A stretch of DNA of 64,000 bases from Saccharomonospora glauca K62 (GCF_000243395.2 NZ_CM001484.1:850089-914088), one strand, 5' to 3'. Shown: positions 16,625 to 25,861, counted from the first letter of the stretch. Numbers and translations: made by a program. Notes: a model not told the origin generated them from the sequence alone.

Positions 16625-18682
16625 GTGACTGCCTCTGCTGAGAACCTCTACGGGGCCGATGACCTCACGCACCTCGAAGGTCTCGAAGCGGTGCGCAAGC
16701 GGCCCGGCATGTACATCGGGTCCACCGATAGTCGCGGGGTCAACCACCTGTTCACGGAGATCGTCGACAACTCCACCGACGAAGGTGTCGCGGGTCACGC
16801 GACGAAGATCGTGGTGACGTTGCACGCCGACGGCAGTGTGGAGGTGGCCGACGACGGTCGTGGCATCCCCACCGACGTCCACGCCAAGTCGGGACTGAGC
16901 GGTGTGGAACTCGTGCTGACCCGCCTGCACGCCGGCGGCAAGTTCGGCGGCTCCGGGTACAAGACCTCCGGTGGCCTGCACGGGGTGGGCGCCTCGGCCG
17001 TCAACGCGCTGTCGCTGCGGTTCGACGTCACGGTCCGGCGGGGCGGCAAGGTCCACGAGATGTCGTTCGCCCGAGGCGTGCCCGGCGTCTTCGACGGCCC
17101 CGGCCCGAAGGCGAAGTTCACGCCGCAGTCCGGGCTGCGCTTCGTACGGAAGATGAAGCGCGGGGAGTCCACCGGCACCACCATCCGCTACTGGCACGAC
17201 GCCCGCTACTTCGAGAAGGGTGCGGCGCTGGACGTGGAGCTGGTGCGCACGAAGCTGCGCCACACCGCGTTCCTCGTGCCCGGCGTCACGTACGTGCTGC
17301 GCACCGCCACCGACTCGGCCATCAACGAGGAGACCTTCCACTACCCGAACGGCCTCGCGGACATGGTGGAGTTCCTCGCTCCTGCGGGCGACCGCGCCGT
17401 GTGCGACACCCAGGTCATCACCGGCGAGGGCACCTACAAGGAGAACGCCGCCGATGCCAACGGTGTCATGCAGTCCAACGTGGAGCGTCGGGCCGAGGTC
17501 GAGGTGGCGCTGCGCTGGGGCACCGGCTACGAGCGCACCGTCGAGTGCTTCACCAACACCATTCGCAACGTCCACGGTGGAACGCACCGCAAGGGCTTCG
17601 AGCGCGGACTGGTGCGCGCGGTGCACGACGCGATCTCCCGGACCCGCGGGCTGCTCAAGGCCAAGGAGGACCTGCCCATCCTCGACGACGTGTGCGAGGG
17701 CCTCACCGCGGTCGTGCACGTACGTATCCCGGAACCGCAGTTCACCTCCCAGACCAAGGACGAGCTGTCCACCGCGGGCATCACCAAGGTGGTGCAGGGA
17801 CTCGTCGAGAAACACCTCAAGGCGTGGGCCGACAACCGTAGGACGCGGGCCGAGGTCAAGACGGTCCTGCAGAAGATCGTCGATGCCTCGCGGGTGCGGC
17901 TGACCCAGAAGCAGCAGAAGGACGCCGCTCGCCGCAAGACCGCTCTCGAAGGCGCGGCCATGCCGCCGAAGCTCGTGGACTGCCGCAGCACCGGGGTGGC
18001 CCGCAGCGAGCTGTTCCTCGTGGAGGGTGACAGCGCGCTCGGTTCGGCGCGGATGGCGCGCGTGTCGGAGTACCAGGCGTTGCTGCCGTTGCGCGGCAAG
18101 ATCCTCAACGTTCAGAAAGCCAACCTCGGCGAGGCGCTCAAGAACGCCGAGATCGCCTCGATCGTGCAGGTGCTCGGCGCCGGGACCGGCCGTACGTTCG
18201 ACATCTCCGCGATGCGCTACGGCCGGGTGATCCTCATGGCCGACGCCGACGTCGACGGCTCGCACATCCGGACGCTGCTGATCACGCTCTTCGCGCGGTA
18301 CATGCGCCCGGTGATCTCCGAGGGCAGGCTGTACGCGGCCATGCCGCCGCTGCACAAGATCGTCACGAAGGGCCGCAACCCGGAGACCTTCTACACCTAC
18401 ACCGAGCGTGAGATGGAGGCGAAGGTCGCCGAGCTGGAGCAGGCGGGCAAGCAGGTCGTCAAACCGGTTCCCCGGTTCAAGGGGCTCGGCGAGATGGACG
18501 CCGACGAGCTGTGGGAGACCACGATGAACCCGGCCACGCGCTCGGTGCGGCGCATCACGTTGGACGACGCCGACGCCGCCGAGGCCGCGCTGGAACTGCT
18601 CATGGGCGAGAAGGTCGAACCCCGCCGCAAGTGGCTCATCACCTCGGCCGCGCGGGTCGACCAGGCCGCGATCGACATCTGA
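16625..18682 (+). CDS. parE: Type IIA topoisomerase subunit B (topoisomerase IV ParE-like)
   Basis: This 685-residue GHKL ATPase/TOPRIM subunit has the ATP-binding blocks EIVDNSTDE, DDGRGIP and GGLHGVGAS, and the TOPRIM signatures LVEGDSA and MADADVDGSH. With the GyrA/ParC homologue 27 bases downstream it forms an A2B2 enzyme that decatenates or relaxes DNA. Actinobacteria keep gyrB-gyrA near the origin and, in some lineages, a second pair elsewhere. The isolated setting beside dinB2 and rluA fits topoisomerase IV, but naming it GyrB from sequence alone cannot be excluded. The GTG start is 8 bases after GGGAGAG. Confidence 0.9.
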   Translation: MTASAENLYGADDLTHLEGLEAVRKRPGMYIGSTDSRGVNHLFTEIVDNSTDEGVAGHATKIVVTLHADGSVEVADDGRGIPTDVHAKSGLSGVELVLTRLHAGGKFGGSGYKTSGGLHGVGASAVNALSLRFDVTVRRGGKVHEMSFARGVPGVFDGPGPKAKFTPQSGLRFVRKMKRGESTGTTIRYWHDARYFEKGAALDVELVRTKLRHTAFLVPGVTYVLRTATDSAINEETFHYPNGLADMVEFLAPAGDRAVCDTQVITGEGTYKENAADANGVMQSNVERRAEVEVALRWGTGYERTVECFTNTIRNVHGGTHRKGFERGLVRAVHDAISRTRGLLKAKEDLPILDDVCEGLTAVVHVRIPEPQFTSQTKDELSTAGITKVVQGLVEKHLKAWADNRRTRAEVKTVLQKIVDASRVRLTQKQQKDAARRKTALEGAAMPPKLVDCRSTGVARSELFLVEGDSALGSARMARVSEYQALLPLRGKILNVQKANLGEALKNAEIASIVQVLGAGTGRTFDISAMRYGRVILMADADVDGSHIRTLLITLFARYMRPVISEGRLYAAMPPLHKIVTKGRNPETFYTYTEREMEAKVAELEQAGKQVVKPVPRFKGLGEMDADELWETTMNPATRSVRRITLDDADAAEAALELLMGEKVEPRRKWLITSAARVDQAAIDI

Positions 18683-18709
18683 CGAGGACAGGAAAGCGAC
18701 GACTAAGTC

Positions 18710-21193
18710 ATGGCACGGCGCAAGAACTCGACCACCCGCGTCGACCCCTCCGCCTTCGACCAAGCGGGCGCGCGGGTCTTCGACAACCCGGTGAAGACCG
18801 AGATCGAGGACTCGTACCTGGAGTACGCCTACTCGGTCATCCACTCCCGCGCGCTGCCCGACGCACGCGACGGCCTGAAGCCGGTGCACCGCCGCATCCT
18901 CTACTCGATGCACGAGAACGGGTACCGGCCGAACCACGCGTACGTGAAGTCCTCCCGCGTGGTGGGCGACGTGATGGGCCGCTACCACCCGCACGGCGAC
19001 ACGGCGATCTACGACGCCATGGTGCGGTTGGCGCAGGACTTCTCCATGAACGTGCCCCTGGTGGACGGGCACGGGAACTTCGGAAGCCCGGACGACGGCC
19101 CGGCCGCCTCGCGGTACACCGAGGCCCGCATGTCGCCCGAGGCGATGCTGCTCGTGGGCGAGCTCGGTGAGGAGACCGTCGACTTCCGGCCGAACTACGA
19201 CGGATCGCTCGCCGAGCCGTCGGTGCTGCCCGCCGCGTTCCCGAACCTGCTCGTCAACGGCACGTCGGGCATCGCGGTCGGCATGGCCACCAACATGATC
19301 CCGCACAACCTCGGCGAGGTCGTGGCCGCGGCTCGGTGGCTCATCAACCACCCGAACGCCTCGCTGGACAAGCTCATGGAGTTCGTCCCCGGCCCCGACC
19401 TGCCCACGGGCGGGCAACTGCTCGGCCTCGACCAGGTGCGCAAGGCCTACGAGACCGGGCGCGGGGTCGTGCGGATGCGCGCGAAGGTCACCACCGGTCC
19501 CATCGAGGGCAGCCGGAGGCAGGGCATCGTCGTCACCGAACTGCCCTACGGCGTCGGACCCGAGAAGGTGATCGAACGCATCACCGACGAGGTCAACAAG
19601 ACCAAGCGACTCACCGGCATCGCCGACGTCAAGGACCTCACCGACCGCGAGAACGGCACGAAGCTCGTGATCGAGTGCAAGGTGGGCGTCAACCCGCAGG
19701 CGCTGCTCGCCGACCTCTACCGGCTCACGCCGCTGGAGCAGTCGTTCGGCATCAACAACCTGGTGCTGGTCGACGGGCAGCCGCGCACGCTGGGGCTGAA
19801 GGAACTGCTGGAGGTCTTCCTCGCCCACCGATACGAGGTCGTCACGCGGCGCACACGCTACCGGCGTCGCAAGCGCGAGGAGCGCCTGCACCTCGTCGAG
19901 GGCCTGCTGATCGCCCTGCTCGACATCGACAAGGTGATCAAGCTGATCCGGGGCAGCGAGAACGCGCAGGCCGCCAAGGAGGGCCTGATGAAGCGGTTCA
20001 AGCTGTCGGAGACCCAGGCCGCCTACATCCTCGACACGCCGCTGCGCCGGCTCACCAAGTACGACAAGCTCGAACTGGAGGCCGAGCAGGAGCGACTGCG
20101 CGACGAGATCGCCGAACTGTCGGCCATCCTCGACGACGAGAAGGTGCTCAAGCGCGTCGTCTCGAAGGAACTGGCCGCGGTGGCCAAGGAATTCGGAAGG
20201 CCCCGCCGTACCTCCCTCATCGACGGTGACCTCAAGGAAGTGCTGGAGGCCTCGAAGCCCGCGGGTCCGCTGGAGGTGGCGGACGACCCGTGCCAGGTGA
20301 TCCTGTCGGCCACCGGCCTTGTGGCCAGGACGGCGGCCGAGTCGGAGGAGGCCGTCGAGGGACGTCGTCGCAGCGGCCGGGCGAGGCACGACGCGATCGC
20401 CGCAATGGTGCACACCACGGCCCGAGGTCAGGTCCTGCTCGTGACCAACCGGGGTCGGGCATTCAAGACCGACGTGTTGCCGCTGCCCGTGCTGCCGGAG
20501 TCGTCCGGCACCGTGTCGCTGCGCGGCGGAATGACCGTGCGCGAACTCGTGCCCCTGGAGGGCGACGAGAGGGTGGTGGGGCTCGCGCCGCTCGGCGAGC
20601 AGGCGGAAGGCTCGCCGGGACTCGCCCTCGGTACCCGGAAGGGCGTGGTGAAGGTCTGCGCTCCCGACTGGCCGGTGCGTGCCGACGAGTTCGACGTCAT
20701 CAGCCTCAAGGACGGTGACGAGGTCGTCGGTGCCACGTGGCTCACCGACGGGGCGGAGACGTTGACGTTCGTGACGTCGCAGGCGGCGCTGCTGAGGTAC
20801 GACGCGTCGCTGGTGCGGCCGCAAGGACTGCGCGGTGGTGGGGTCGCCGGCATCAACCTGGGCAAGGACGCCGAGGTGGTGTTCTTCGGGGCCGTGCGCA
20901 CCGACGATCCCGAGCACGGCGAGCCCCTGGTGGTGACGGCCACCGGCGAGACCGTGAAGGTCACGCCCTTCTCGCAGTACCCGGCCAAGGGCCGGGCCAC
21001 CGGTGGGGTGCGCGCACACCGTTTCCTCAAGGGCGAGAACCGACTCGTGCTCGCGTGGGTCGGACCCCGACCCGTGGGCTCGTCGAAGCGGGGCGAGGCC
21101 GTCGAGCTGCCCGAGGTGGACCCGAGGCGGGACGGTTCCGGTGCCGCGCATCCCGGACCGGACGTGGTGGGTCGCCAGATCGAACGACCGTGA
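18710..21193 (+). CDS. parC: Type IIA topoisomerase subunit A (topoisomerase IV ParC-like)
   Basis: This 827-residue DNA-cleaving subunit has the active-site Tyr136 in AASRYTEARM, the quinolone-region helix HPHGDTAIYDAM upstream of it, and a long coiled coil about residues 380-500. The C-terminal domain lacks a clear GyrA box (QRRGGKG), which favours the ParC assignment. It is co-transcribed with parE (27-base gap containing GGACAGGAAAG). The last 25 residues are basic and Pro/Gly rich. The gene converges on the pseudouridine synthase; a shared hairpin sits at the junction. Confidence 0.88.
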   Translation: MARRKNSTTRVDPSAFDQAGARVFDNPVKTEIEDSYLEYAYSVIHSRALPDARDGLKPVHRRILYSMHENGYRPNHAYVKSSRVVGDVMGRYHPHGDTAIYDAMVRLAQDFSMNVPLVDGHGNFGSPDDGPAASRYTEARMSPEAMLLVGELGEETVDFRPNYDGSLAEPSVLPAAFPNLLVNGTSGIAVGMATNMIPHNLGEVVAAARWLINHPNASLDKLMEFVPGPDLPTGGQLLGLDQVRKAYETGRGVVRMRAKVTTGPIEGSRRQGIVVTELPYGVGPEKVIERITDEVNKTKRLTGIADVKDLTDRENGTKLVIECKVGVNPQALLADLYRLTPLEQSFGINNLVLVDGQPRTLGLKELLEVFLAHRYEVVTRRTRYRRRKREERLHLVEGLLIALLDIDKVIKLIRGSENAQAAKEGLMKRFKLSETQAAYILDTPLRRLTKYDKLELEAEQERLRDEIAELSAILDDEKVLKRVVSKELAAVAKEFGRPRRTSLIDGDLKEVLEASKPAGPLEVADDPCQVILSATGLVARTAAESEEAVEGRRRSGRARHDAIAAMVHTTARGQVLLVTNRGRAFKTDVLPLPVLPESSGTVSLRGGMTVRELVPLEGDERVVGLAPLGEQAEGSPGLALGTRKGVVKVCAPDWPVRADEFDVISLKDGDEVVGATWLTDGAETLTFVTSQAALLRYDASLVRPQGLRGGGVAGINLGKDAEVVFFGAVRTDDPEHGEPLVVTATGETVKVTPFSQYPAKGRATGGVRAHRFLKGENRLVLAWVGPRPVGSSKRGEAVELPEVDPRRDGSGAAHPGPDVVGRQIERP

Positions 21194-21198
21194 CGAGG

Positions 21199-21225
21199 CC
21201 GGGCGGGTCGTTCAGGCCCGCCCGG
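21199..21225. terminator. Bidirectional hairpin between parC and the pseudouridine synthase
   Basis: CCGGGCGGG pairs perfectly with CCCGCCCGG across a 9-base loop. The TGA stop of the minus-strand gene lies in the loop (21212-21214). No T tract is present on either side. Confidence 0.55.
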
Positions 21226-22156
21226 ACAGCCACGCCGGGAAGTCCGACCACGCCGCCAGCTTCCGTCGGCTCTCGAAACGACGTCGCTCGCCCGTGAGCG
21301 GGTCGTCGAATTCGAGGACCTTGGCGAGCAGCTGGAGCGGCCGGGTGAAGTCGTCGGGCGCGGTCTCGCGGACCTCGGGGTAGAAGGTGTCGCCGAGGAT
21401 CGGCACGCCCAGGCTCGTCATGTGCACGCGAAGCTGGTGGGTGCGGCCGGTGGTGGGCCGCAGCCGGTACCGGCCGAGCTCGTCGGTGTGGTCGAGCAGG
21501 TCCACGTGGGTCTCGGCGTTGGGCGCGCCCGGCACCTCGCGGGCCTGCAGGACGCCGCGCTTTTTGAGGATGCGGCTGCGCACCGTGCGCGGCAGCTCCA
21601 GGTCGGGGTCGTACGGCGCGATCGCCTCGTACTCCTTGCGGACCAGGCGCTGTTGGAAGAGTTGTTGGTAGGGCGCGCGGAGTTCCCGCCGGGTCACGAA
21701 CAACACCAGGCCCGCGGTGACGCGGTCGAGCCGATGCACCGGCGTGAGGTCGGTGATCCCGAGGGCGTGGCGCAGGCGTACCAACGCCGTCTGTCGCACG
21801 TGGCCGCCGCGCGGAGTGGTGGCGAGGAAGTGCGGCTTGTCGGCCACGACGATGTCGTTGTCGGAGTACACGACCTCGATCTCGAACGGCACCGGCACCT
21901 CGTCGGGCAACTCGCGGTGGAACCAGACGAGGGCGTTCGGCAGGAACTTCGCGTCGGGTGCGACGGGGCCGTCGAGAGTGACGAAGCGCCCCTGCCGGAG
22001 CATCTCGTCGATGCGTTCGGGTGCCAGGCGGTTGAGCTTGACCACGAGATAGTCGCGCACCGTCTCCCAGGGCCCGCGGGCGGGAAGCCGGATGCGGGCG
22101 GCATCGAGCCCGTCGCGTTGCGGCAAGGGGGAAGGCGGTCTGCGCCCACGTCTCAT
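21212..22156 (-). CDS. RluA-family pseudouridine synthase
   Basis: This 314-residue protein has the RluA-type catalytic block PVHRLDRVTAGL with the active Asp, an RTHQLRVHM block and a C-terminal KVLEF segment. It isomerises uridines in rRNA or tRNA; the exact target is not readable. Residues 30-80 may form a degenerate S4-like region. The ATG at 22156 is chosen over 22180 because TACAGT lies 7 bases upstream, so the transcript may be leaderless. A 21-bp repeat array (22190-22300) lies directly upstream of the promoter area. Confidence 0.85.
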   Translation of the reverse strand: MRRGRRPPSPLPQRDGLDAARIRLPARGPWETVRDYLVVKLNRLAPERIDEMLRQGRFVTLDGPVAPDAKFLPNALVWFHRELPDEVPVPFEIEVVYSDNDIVVADKPHFLATTPRGGHVRQTALVRLRHALGITDLTPVHRLDRVTAGLVLFVTRRELRAPYQQLFQQRLVRKEYEAIAPYDPDLELPRTVRSRILKKRGVLQAREVPGAPNAETHVDLLDHTDELGRYRLRPTTGRTHQLRVHMTSLGVPILGDTFYPEVRETAPDDFTRPLQLLAKVLEFDDPLTGERRRFESRRKLAAWSDFPAWLSGRA

Positions 22157-22189
22157 GGCCCGCACTGTATCGGGGACCACCCCGCCACC

Positions 22190-22300
22190 GTGTCCGCAGG
22201 TTGTGCACGCGTGTCCGCACTTGGCGTACGGGTGTTCGCATCGTGCGGCGCGAACACGCGTACCACAAGTGCGAACACCCGTACGTAGCCTGCGGACACG
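22190..22300. repeat. GTGTCCGCA repeat array 1 (head-to-head)
   Basis: Two and a half 21-bp units reading GTGT(C/T)CGCA...GTACGS run rightward and meet a centre GTGTTCGCA-N8-GCGAACAC. From there two and a half units run in reverse, ending CCTGCGGACAC. The whole forms an imperfect palindrome of about 110 bases with arms of about 50. It lies between the 3' end of the LamG gene and the 5' end of the pseudouridine synthase gene, both on the minus strand. It belongs to the same family as the arrays at 47296, 47920 and 55720. Confidence 0.9.
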
Positions 22301-22310
22301 ATGTGGGGGT

Positions 22311-23270
22311 TCAGCGGCGGGTCATCCAGTGGTACTGCTTGAGTACCTCGGCGGGGGTGAGTGCTCGGTCGAAGAACATGAGGCTGTCGAACCGGCAGTC
22401 ACACGGATTGCGTTCCTCGGTGTTCTGTGGGTAGCTTCCTCCGATCTTGATACCGCGTGGTGCGGTGTCCGACGTCCGGTCGGGCTCCGGCGGGCCCTCC
22501 ACCTCCCAGGGATCGTCGTCGCGGGTGTAGAAACCCGGCAGCGGACGTCCGTTGCGGTAGAGCGCCATCGTCCCGTCGTCGAAGTCGAACGTCGCGGTCA
22601 GGAACACCCATTCGCCGCGGGGCAGCAACGTCCGCCAGTCCTGTGCCGCGGCGAACGTCTGCGACTCCCCGCCGTCGAGGCGGCGGCCCAGGGCGACGAG
22701 CCGGAGTTCCCCGTCCACCTCGATGAGCTCCAGCAGAGCTCGGACCCCGTGGCCATCCGAGTCTCCCGACAGGACCCCGGCCAGGCCCACGGCGTTGTAG
22801 CGGTCGCCTTCCTCGGGGGTCGTGGAGTCGGGAGCCGGAAGGTCGCCGGTCACCTTCACCCAGCCCGCCACCGTGGCCTCGGTGGCGGAGCCGAAGGCAC
22901 GCAGGCTCTCGACGCCGTCCACGTCGAACACCCCGGCCTTCCAGTCGTCGTTGCCCGCCTCGGTGGGGGAGACCTGCCGGGTTTCGAGGGACCGGCGACT
23001 GCCCGCGTGCGCTCCGTCGCGGACCCGCATCCCGGCGCCACCGTTGACCAGCTCCAGCGTCGTGCCCGAGCGACCGAGGTCGACCTCCTTCGCGGGGTCT
23101 CCCGGCAGCGGGTGCTCGAAGTCGTAGTGGGCCACGAGCGACGCCCGCAGCGGCGGGAACACCGCTTCCGTGCCGCCTCCGTCGCCGGGGACCGCCGACG
23201 CGAGCCCCGGCAGGACGGAGGCGGTCCCGAGCACGACGGTCAGTGCGAGCGCGCCCCTGGTCGCTCTCAC
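22311..23270 (-). CDS. Secreted LamG/concanavalin-like domain protein
   Basis: This protein of about 319 residues starts with a Sec signal peptide (Arg, then a hydrophobic stretch, cleavage likely after LASA near residue 26). The rest is one beta-sandwich LamG/pentraxin-like domain, with VAHYDFEH at the start, WVFLTATFDFDDGTMALYRNG in the middle (shown as the classical LamG core) and SLMFFDRALTPAEV at the end. Such domains bind carbohydrate or protein. The GTG start forms a GTGA overlap with the stop of the sugar dehydrogenase upstream, with GGAGG before it, so the two are coupled and probably act together outside the cell. Confidence 0.82.
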   Translation of the reverse strand: MRATRGALALTVVLGTASVLPGLASAVPGDGGGTEAVFPPLRASLVAHYDFEHPLPGDPAKEVDLGRSGTTLELVNGGAGMRVRDGAHAGSRRSLETRQVSPTEAGNDDWKAGVFDVDGVESLRAFGSATEATVAGWVKVTGDLPAPDSTTPEEGDRYNAVGLAGVLSGDSDGHGVRALLELIEVDGELRLVALGRRLDGGESQTFAAAQDWRTLLPRGEWVFLTATFDFDDGTMALYRNGRPLPGFYTRDDDPWEVEGPPEPDRTSDTAPRGIKIGGSYPQNTEERNPCDCRFDSLMFFDRALTPAEVLKQYHWMTRR

Positions 23271-24733
23271 GGCTTCCTCCACTGGGCGCCGGTCACCTTC
23301 CAGACCGTGCCGTTGGCCTTCGAGAGGATGTAGAGCTCGCCCTCGGAGTCGGTACCGAACCGCAGGTCCACCCGCTCGTCACCGGCCAGGTCCCGCATCG
23401 TCAGCACGTCGCCGTCGGCGTCGTAGATACGCATCGCGTAGAGCGGTGCGAGGTCGGTGCGGTCCTTCACGCCCCGGTGCATCTGGTGCGCGTTCGTGTA
23501 GAACAGCCGGCCGTCGACGCCGTCGCCGAATAGGTACTTGCCCCGCAGCAGCGGTACGTCGTCACCGCGGTAGACGAAGCCACCGATCACGGCGCGACCC
23601 ACGTCGCTGCAGTAGCCCTCCGGCGCGTCGTGATCGTACGCCGCGACGGGGTAGGTGTAGCCGTAACGACGGTCGTTCGGCGGCAGCGGGTAGACCGCGC
23701 ATCCCTCGGAGGCCCACTTGTAGACGAACGGCCCCTCGCGCTCGCTCCAGCCGAAGTTGTCGCCCGCGCGCACCTCGTAGATCGACTCGACCTGGTGCTC
23801 TCCGATACTGCCCAGGTACATCTTCCCGGTTCGCGAGTCCCAGCTGAAGCGGTGCGGGTCACGCAGTCCGTAGGCGTAGATCTCGCCCAACGCGTCGTCG
23901 CGCCCGACGAACGGGTTCGACTCGGGGATGCCGTACTCGCCGTTGGCGCTGTCGTCGCCCAGCGGGTCGATGCGCAGGATCTTGCCCGCCGGGACCGAGA
24001 GGTCCTGGGGGACGTCGCTGTAGACGCCCGCGCCGCCGTCACCCACGGCGAGGTAGAGCAGCCCGTAGTCGGGGTCGCCGGGCCTCGCGGTGGGGTTGAA
24101 GCCGATCTGCTGGACGGCGTGGATGAAGGTGGGGAAGGACAGGCGCAGAATCTCGCGCCGGGTGCCGCTGAACGTGTTGGCGGACGGGTCGTCGGCCGTC
24201 CACTCGGTGATGACGCTGTGCACCACGGACTCGTGCCGGTTGGGCAGGTCCGGTTCCTTGTCGGTCAACGCGTCACGGGCCTCGGTGTGGACGGTGTAGA
24301 CCTTGCCGTTGTCCTCGAAGTCGGGGTGGAACGTGATGAAACCCGCCCCGCTGCCCATGCCCTGGCTCGCCCAGAAGTCCGGCGAGAACTCGGCCTTGAG
24401 GTCGAGGTACTCGTGGATCTCCCCGTCGTCGACCACGTACATGGGGCCGTTGAGGTCGGGGATGTAGAACCGGCCCGAGCCGTCGGGAAGCTCGCCGAGG
24501 TAGTTGATGCGGGCCCACCGTTGGATACGCGGGTCGGTCGGGGGAACCTCCGGTTCCGATTCCGGGAGGGTGAACAGTTTCTCGACCGTGATGCCCAGGC
24601 CCGAGACCTTCGCGTCGGGGAGGGGGTCGGCGATGGGTTCGTCGGTCTGCGCGCTCGCCTGCGGTAGCAGGAGTGCCGTGAACAGGGCGGCGGCAGAGGT
24701 GGCGGTCAGGGTACGTCGTCCGAGCTTCGGCAT
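23267..24733 (-). CDS. Secreted PQQ-dependent sugar (glucose/sorbosone) dehydrogenase-like protein
   Basis: This 488-residue exported beta-propeller of the soluble aldose/GDH-B family has a signal peptide (residues 1-28, ending ASAQ). Blocks such as GSGAGFITFHPDF, LYLAVGDGG, GLRDPHRFSWD and DNFGWSEREGP are typical of the family's PQQ/calcium-binding face. It would oxidise sugars or polyols in the periplasm-like space. The ATG at 24733 has GAGGTGAGC before it; an upstream in-frame ATG at 24778 would put the operator inside the gene. It is followed by the LamG protein with a 4-base overlap. A LacI-type operator lies 27 bases upstream. Confidence 0.87.
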   Translation of the reverse strand: MPKLGRRTLTATSAAALFTALLLPQASAQTDEPIADPLPDAKVSGLGITVEKLFTLPESEPEVPPTDPRIQRWARINYLGELPDGSGRFYIPDLNGPMYVVDDGEIHEYLDLKAEFSPDFWASQGMGSGAGFITFHPDFEDNGKVYTVHTEARDALTDKEPDLPNRHESVVHSVITEWTADDPSANTFSGTRREILRLSFPTFIHAVQQIGFNPTARPGDPDYGLLYLAVGDGGAGVYSDVPQDLSVPAGKILRIDPLGDDSANGEYGIPESNPFVGRDDALGEIYAYGLRDPHRFSWDSRTGKMYLGSIGEHQVESIYEVRAGDNFGWSEREGPFVYKWASEGCAVYPLPPNDRRYGYTYPVAAYDHDAPEGYCSDVGRAVIGGFVYRGDDVPLLRGKYLFGDGVDGRLFYTNAHQMHRGVKDRTDLAPLYAMRIYDADGDVLTMRDLAGDERVDLRFGTDSEGELYILSKANGTVWKVTGAQWRKP

Positions 24734-24759
24734 TCGCTCACCTCGCTGTGATGGCGGCC

Positions 24760-24773
24760 TGAAAGCGCTTTCA
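24760..24773. promoter_or_regulatory. LacI-family-type operator before the sugar dehydrogenase
   Basis: TGAAAGCGCTTTCA is a perfect 14-bp palindrome centred on CG, the form bound by LacI/GalR-family regulators. It lies 27 bases upstream of the dehydrogenase ATG, where a bound repressor would block the promoter. No LacI-family gene is in the window. Confidence 0.65.
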
Positions 24774-24871
24774 CACATGCACGACTGCCCAGGGTACCGA
24801 CGTGATCACACGAAGGGCAAGGTGGCGGAAAGGTCGAAACGGGTCGGGTTCGTTTGCTCGAGGGGCCGGGA

Positions 24872-25855
24872 TCAGGTTCGGGGTGGGCGGCGTTCGGCCA
24901 GTTCGAGGACCCGCAGGGCCGTGTCGTGGTCGGTGACGAGAGTGGTCACCATGCCCGAACGCAGCACCGCGTCGACGGCCTCCGCCTTCGGCGTGGTGTA
25001 GCCGATGGCGATCACCTCCGGCACGCGCCGCAGTTCCTCGTGGCTGATGGCCAGGACGTGGTGGGAGAGCCCGGTGTCGAGTGCGTTGCCGTCGGCGTCG
25101 AACAGCAGGGCCGTCATCTCGGCGATCGCGCCCCGGCGCGCAATGGAGTCGCGTTCGGCCTCCGGCAACGCATCGTACACAGTGGACTCTCCCGCTTGCC
25201 AGGCGCCGATGCTCACCACCGCCTTGGTGAGGTCGCGGAAACGACGGAACGTCTCGACGATGCCCGGTTGCCTGCGCAGGATGTTCGTGGTGCGCCGATC
25301 GGGTAGCACGAGCGGCGCGTAGATGGGGTATGCCTCGCCGCCGGACACTCCCGCGAGCCGGGAGACGGTCTCCACGGAGCGGTCGCGTCGATCGGTTCTC
25401 GCGTGCACGCCGCAGAGTTGGACGATCGGGCAGCGGGGCAGCGCTCGGATGTGCTCGGTCATGACGTTCACCGACCGCGCCCACGAAAGCCCGATGACGT
25501 CGTCCTCGGTGGCGATGTCCGACAACAGTTGCGCGGCGAGCGCGCCGATGCGCTGGCGTAGTTCGGGACGGGACTCGGTTCTGTTCGCTCGTTCGAGTAC
25601 GAGGACGTTGCGGAGTCCGTACGCCGCACGGAGTTCCTCCGACACCCCGATCTCCATGGGGGCCGGCAGGGAGAACTCGATTCGCACGAGGCCCTTCTCC
25701 AGGGCCTTGTCGAGGAGACGAGCGACCTTGAAGCGGCTTATCCCCAGGTCGTTGGCGATGTCCAGTTTCGTTTCGCCGCGAACGTAGAAGCGGTAGGCGA
25801 TGGTGGCGGCCTCGATCGTGTCGAGTAAGGGCCAGGAACGGTTCCGTGCGCTCAC
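24872..25855 (-). CDS. SorC/DeoR-type sugar-binding transcriptional regulator
   Basis: This 327-residue regulator has an N-terminal helix-turn-helix (YYRGETKLDIANDLGIS-like region, residues about 20-55) followed by the SorC effector-binding domain with GLSWARSVNVM, CPIVQLCGV and a final TTPKAEAV/ALRVLEL end. Family members bind phosphorylated sugars or polyols. It is divergent from the polyol dehydrogenase/ABC operon it probably controls. The GTG at 25855 is chosen because TATAAT ends 7 bases upstream, which makes the message leaderless. The start codon lies inside a palindrome matching the one in front of the operon, suggesting autoregulation. Confidence 0.87.
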   Translation of the reverse strand: MSARNRSWPLLDTIEAATIAYRFYVRGETKLDIANDLGISRFKVARLLDKALEKGLVRIEFSLPAPMEIGVSEELRAAYGLRNVLVLERANRTESRPELRQRIGALAAQLLSDIATEDDVIGLSWARSVNVMTEHIRALPRCPIVQLCGVHARTDRRDRSVETVSRLAGVSGGEAYPIYAPLVLPDRRTTNILRRQPGIVETFRRFRDLTKAVVSIGAWQAGESTVYDALPEAERDSIARRGAIAEMTALLFDADGNALDTGLSHHVLAISHEELRRVPEVIAIGYTTPKAEAVDAVLRSGMVTTLVTDHDTALRVLELAERRPPRT

Positions 25856-25861
25856 ATGAGC
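25850..25861. promoter_or_regulatory. Putative SorC-regulator operator, regulator side
   Basis: GCTCACATGAGC differs by one base from the core GCTCATATGAGC of the palindrome on the operon side. It overlaps the regulator's GTG start codon and sits just downstream of its TATAAT box, so binding would repress the regulator's own transcription. Confidence 0.6.

Noticed and set aside
16526-21151. A 1541-codon open frame on the minus strand opposite parE and parC
   Set aside because: It is the antisense shadow of two highly biased GC-rich genes and has no recognisable domains.
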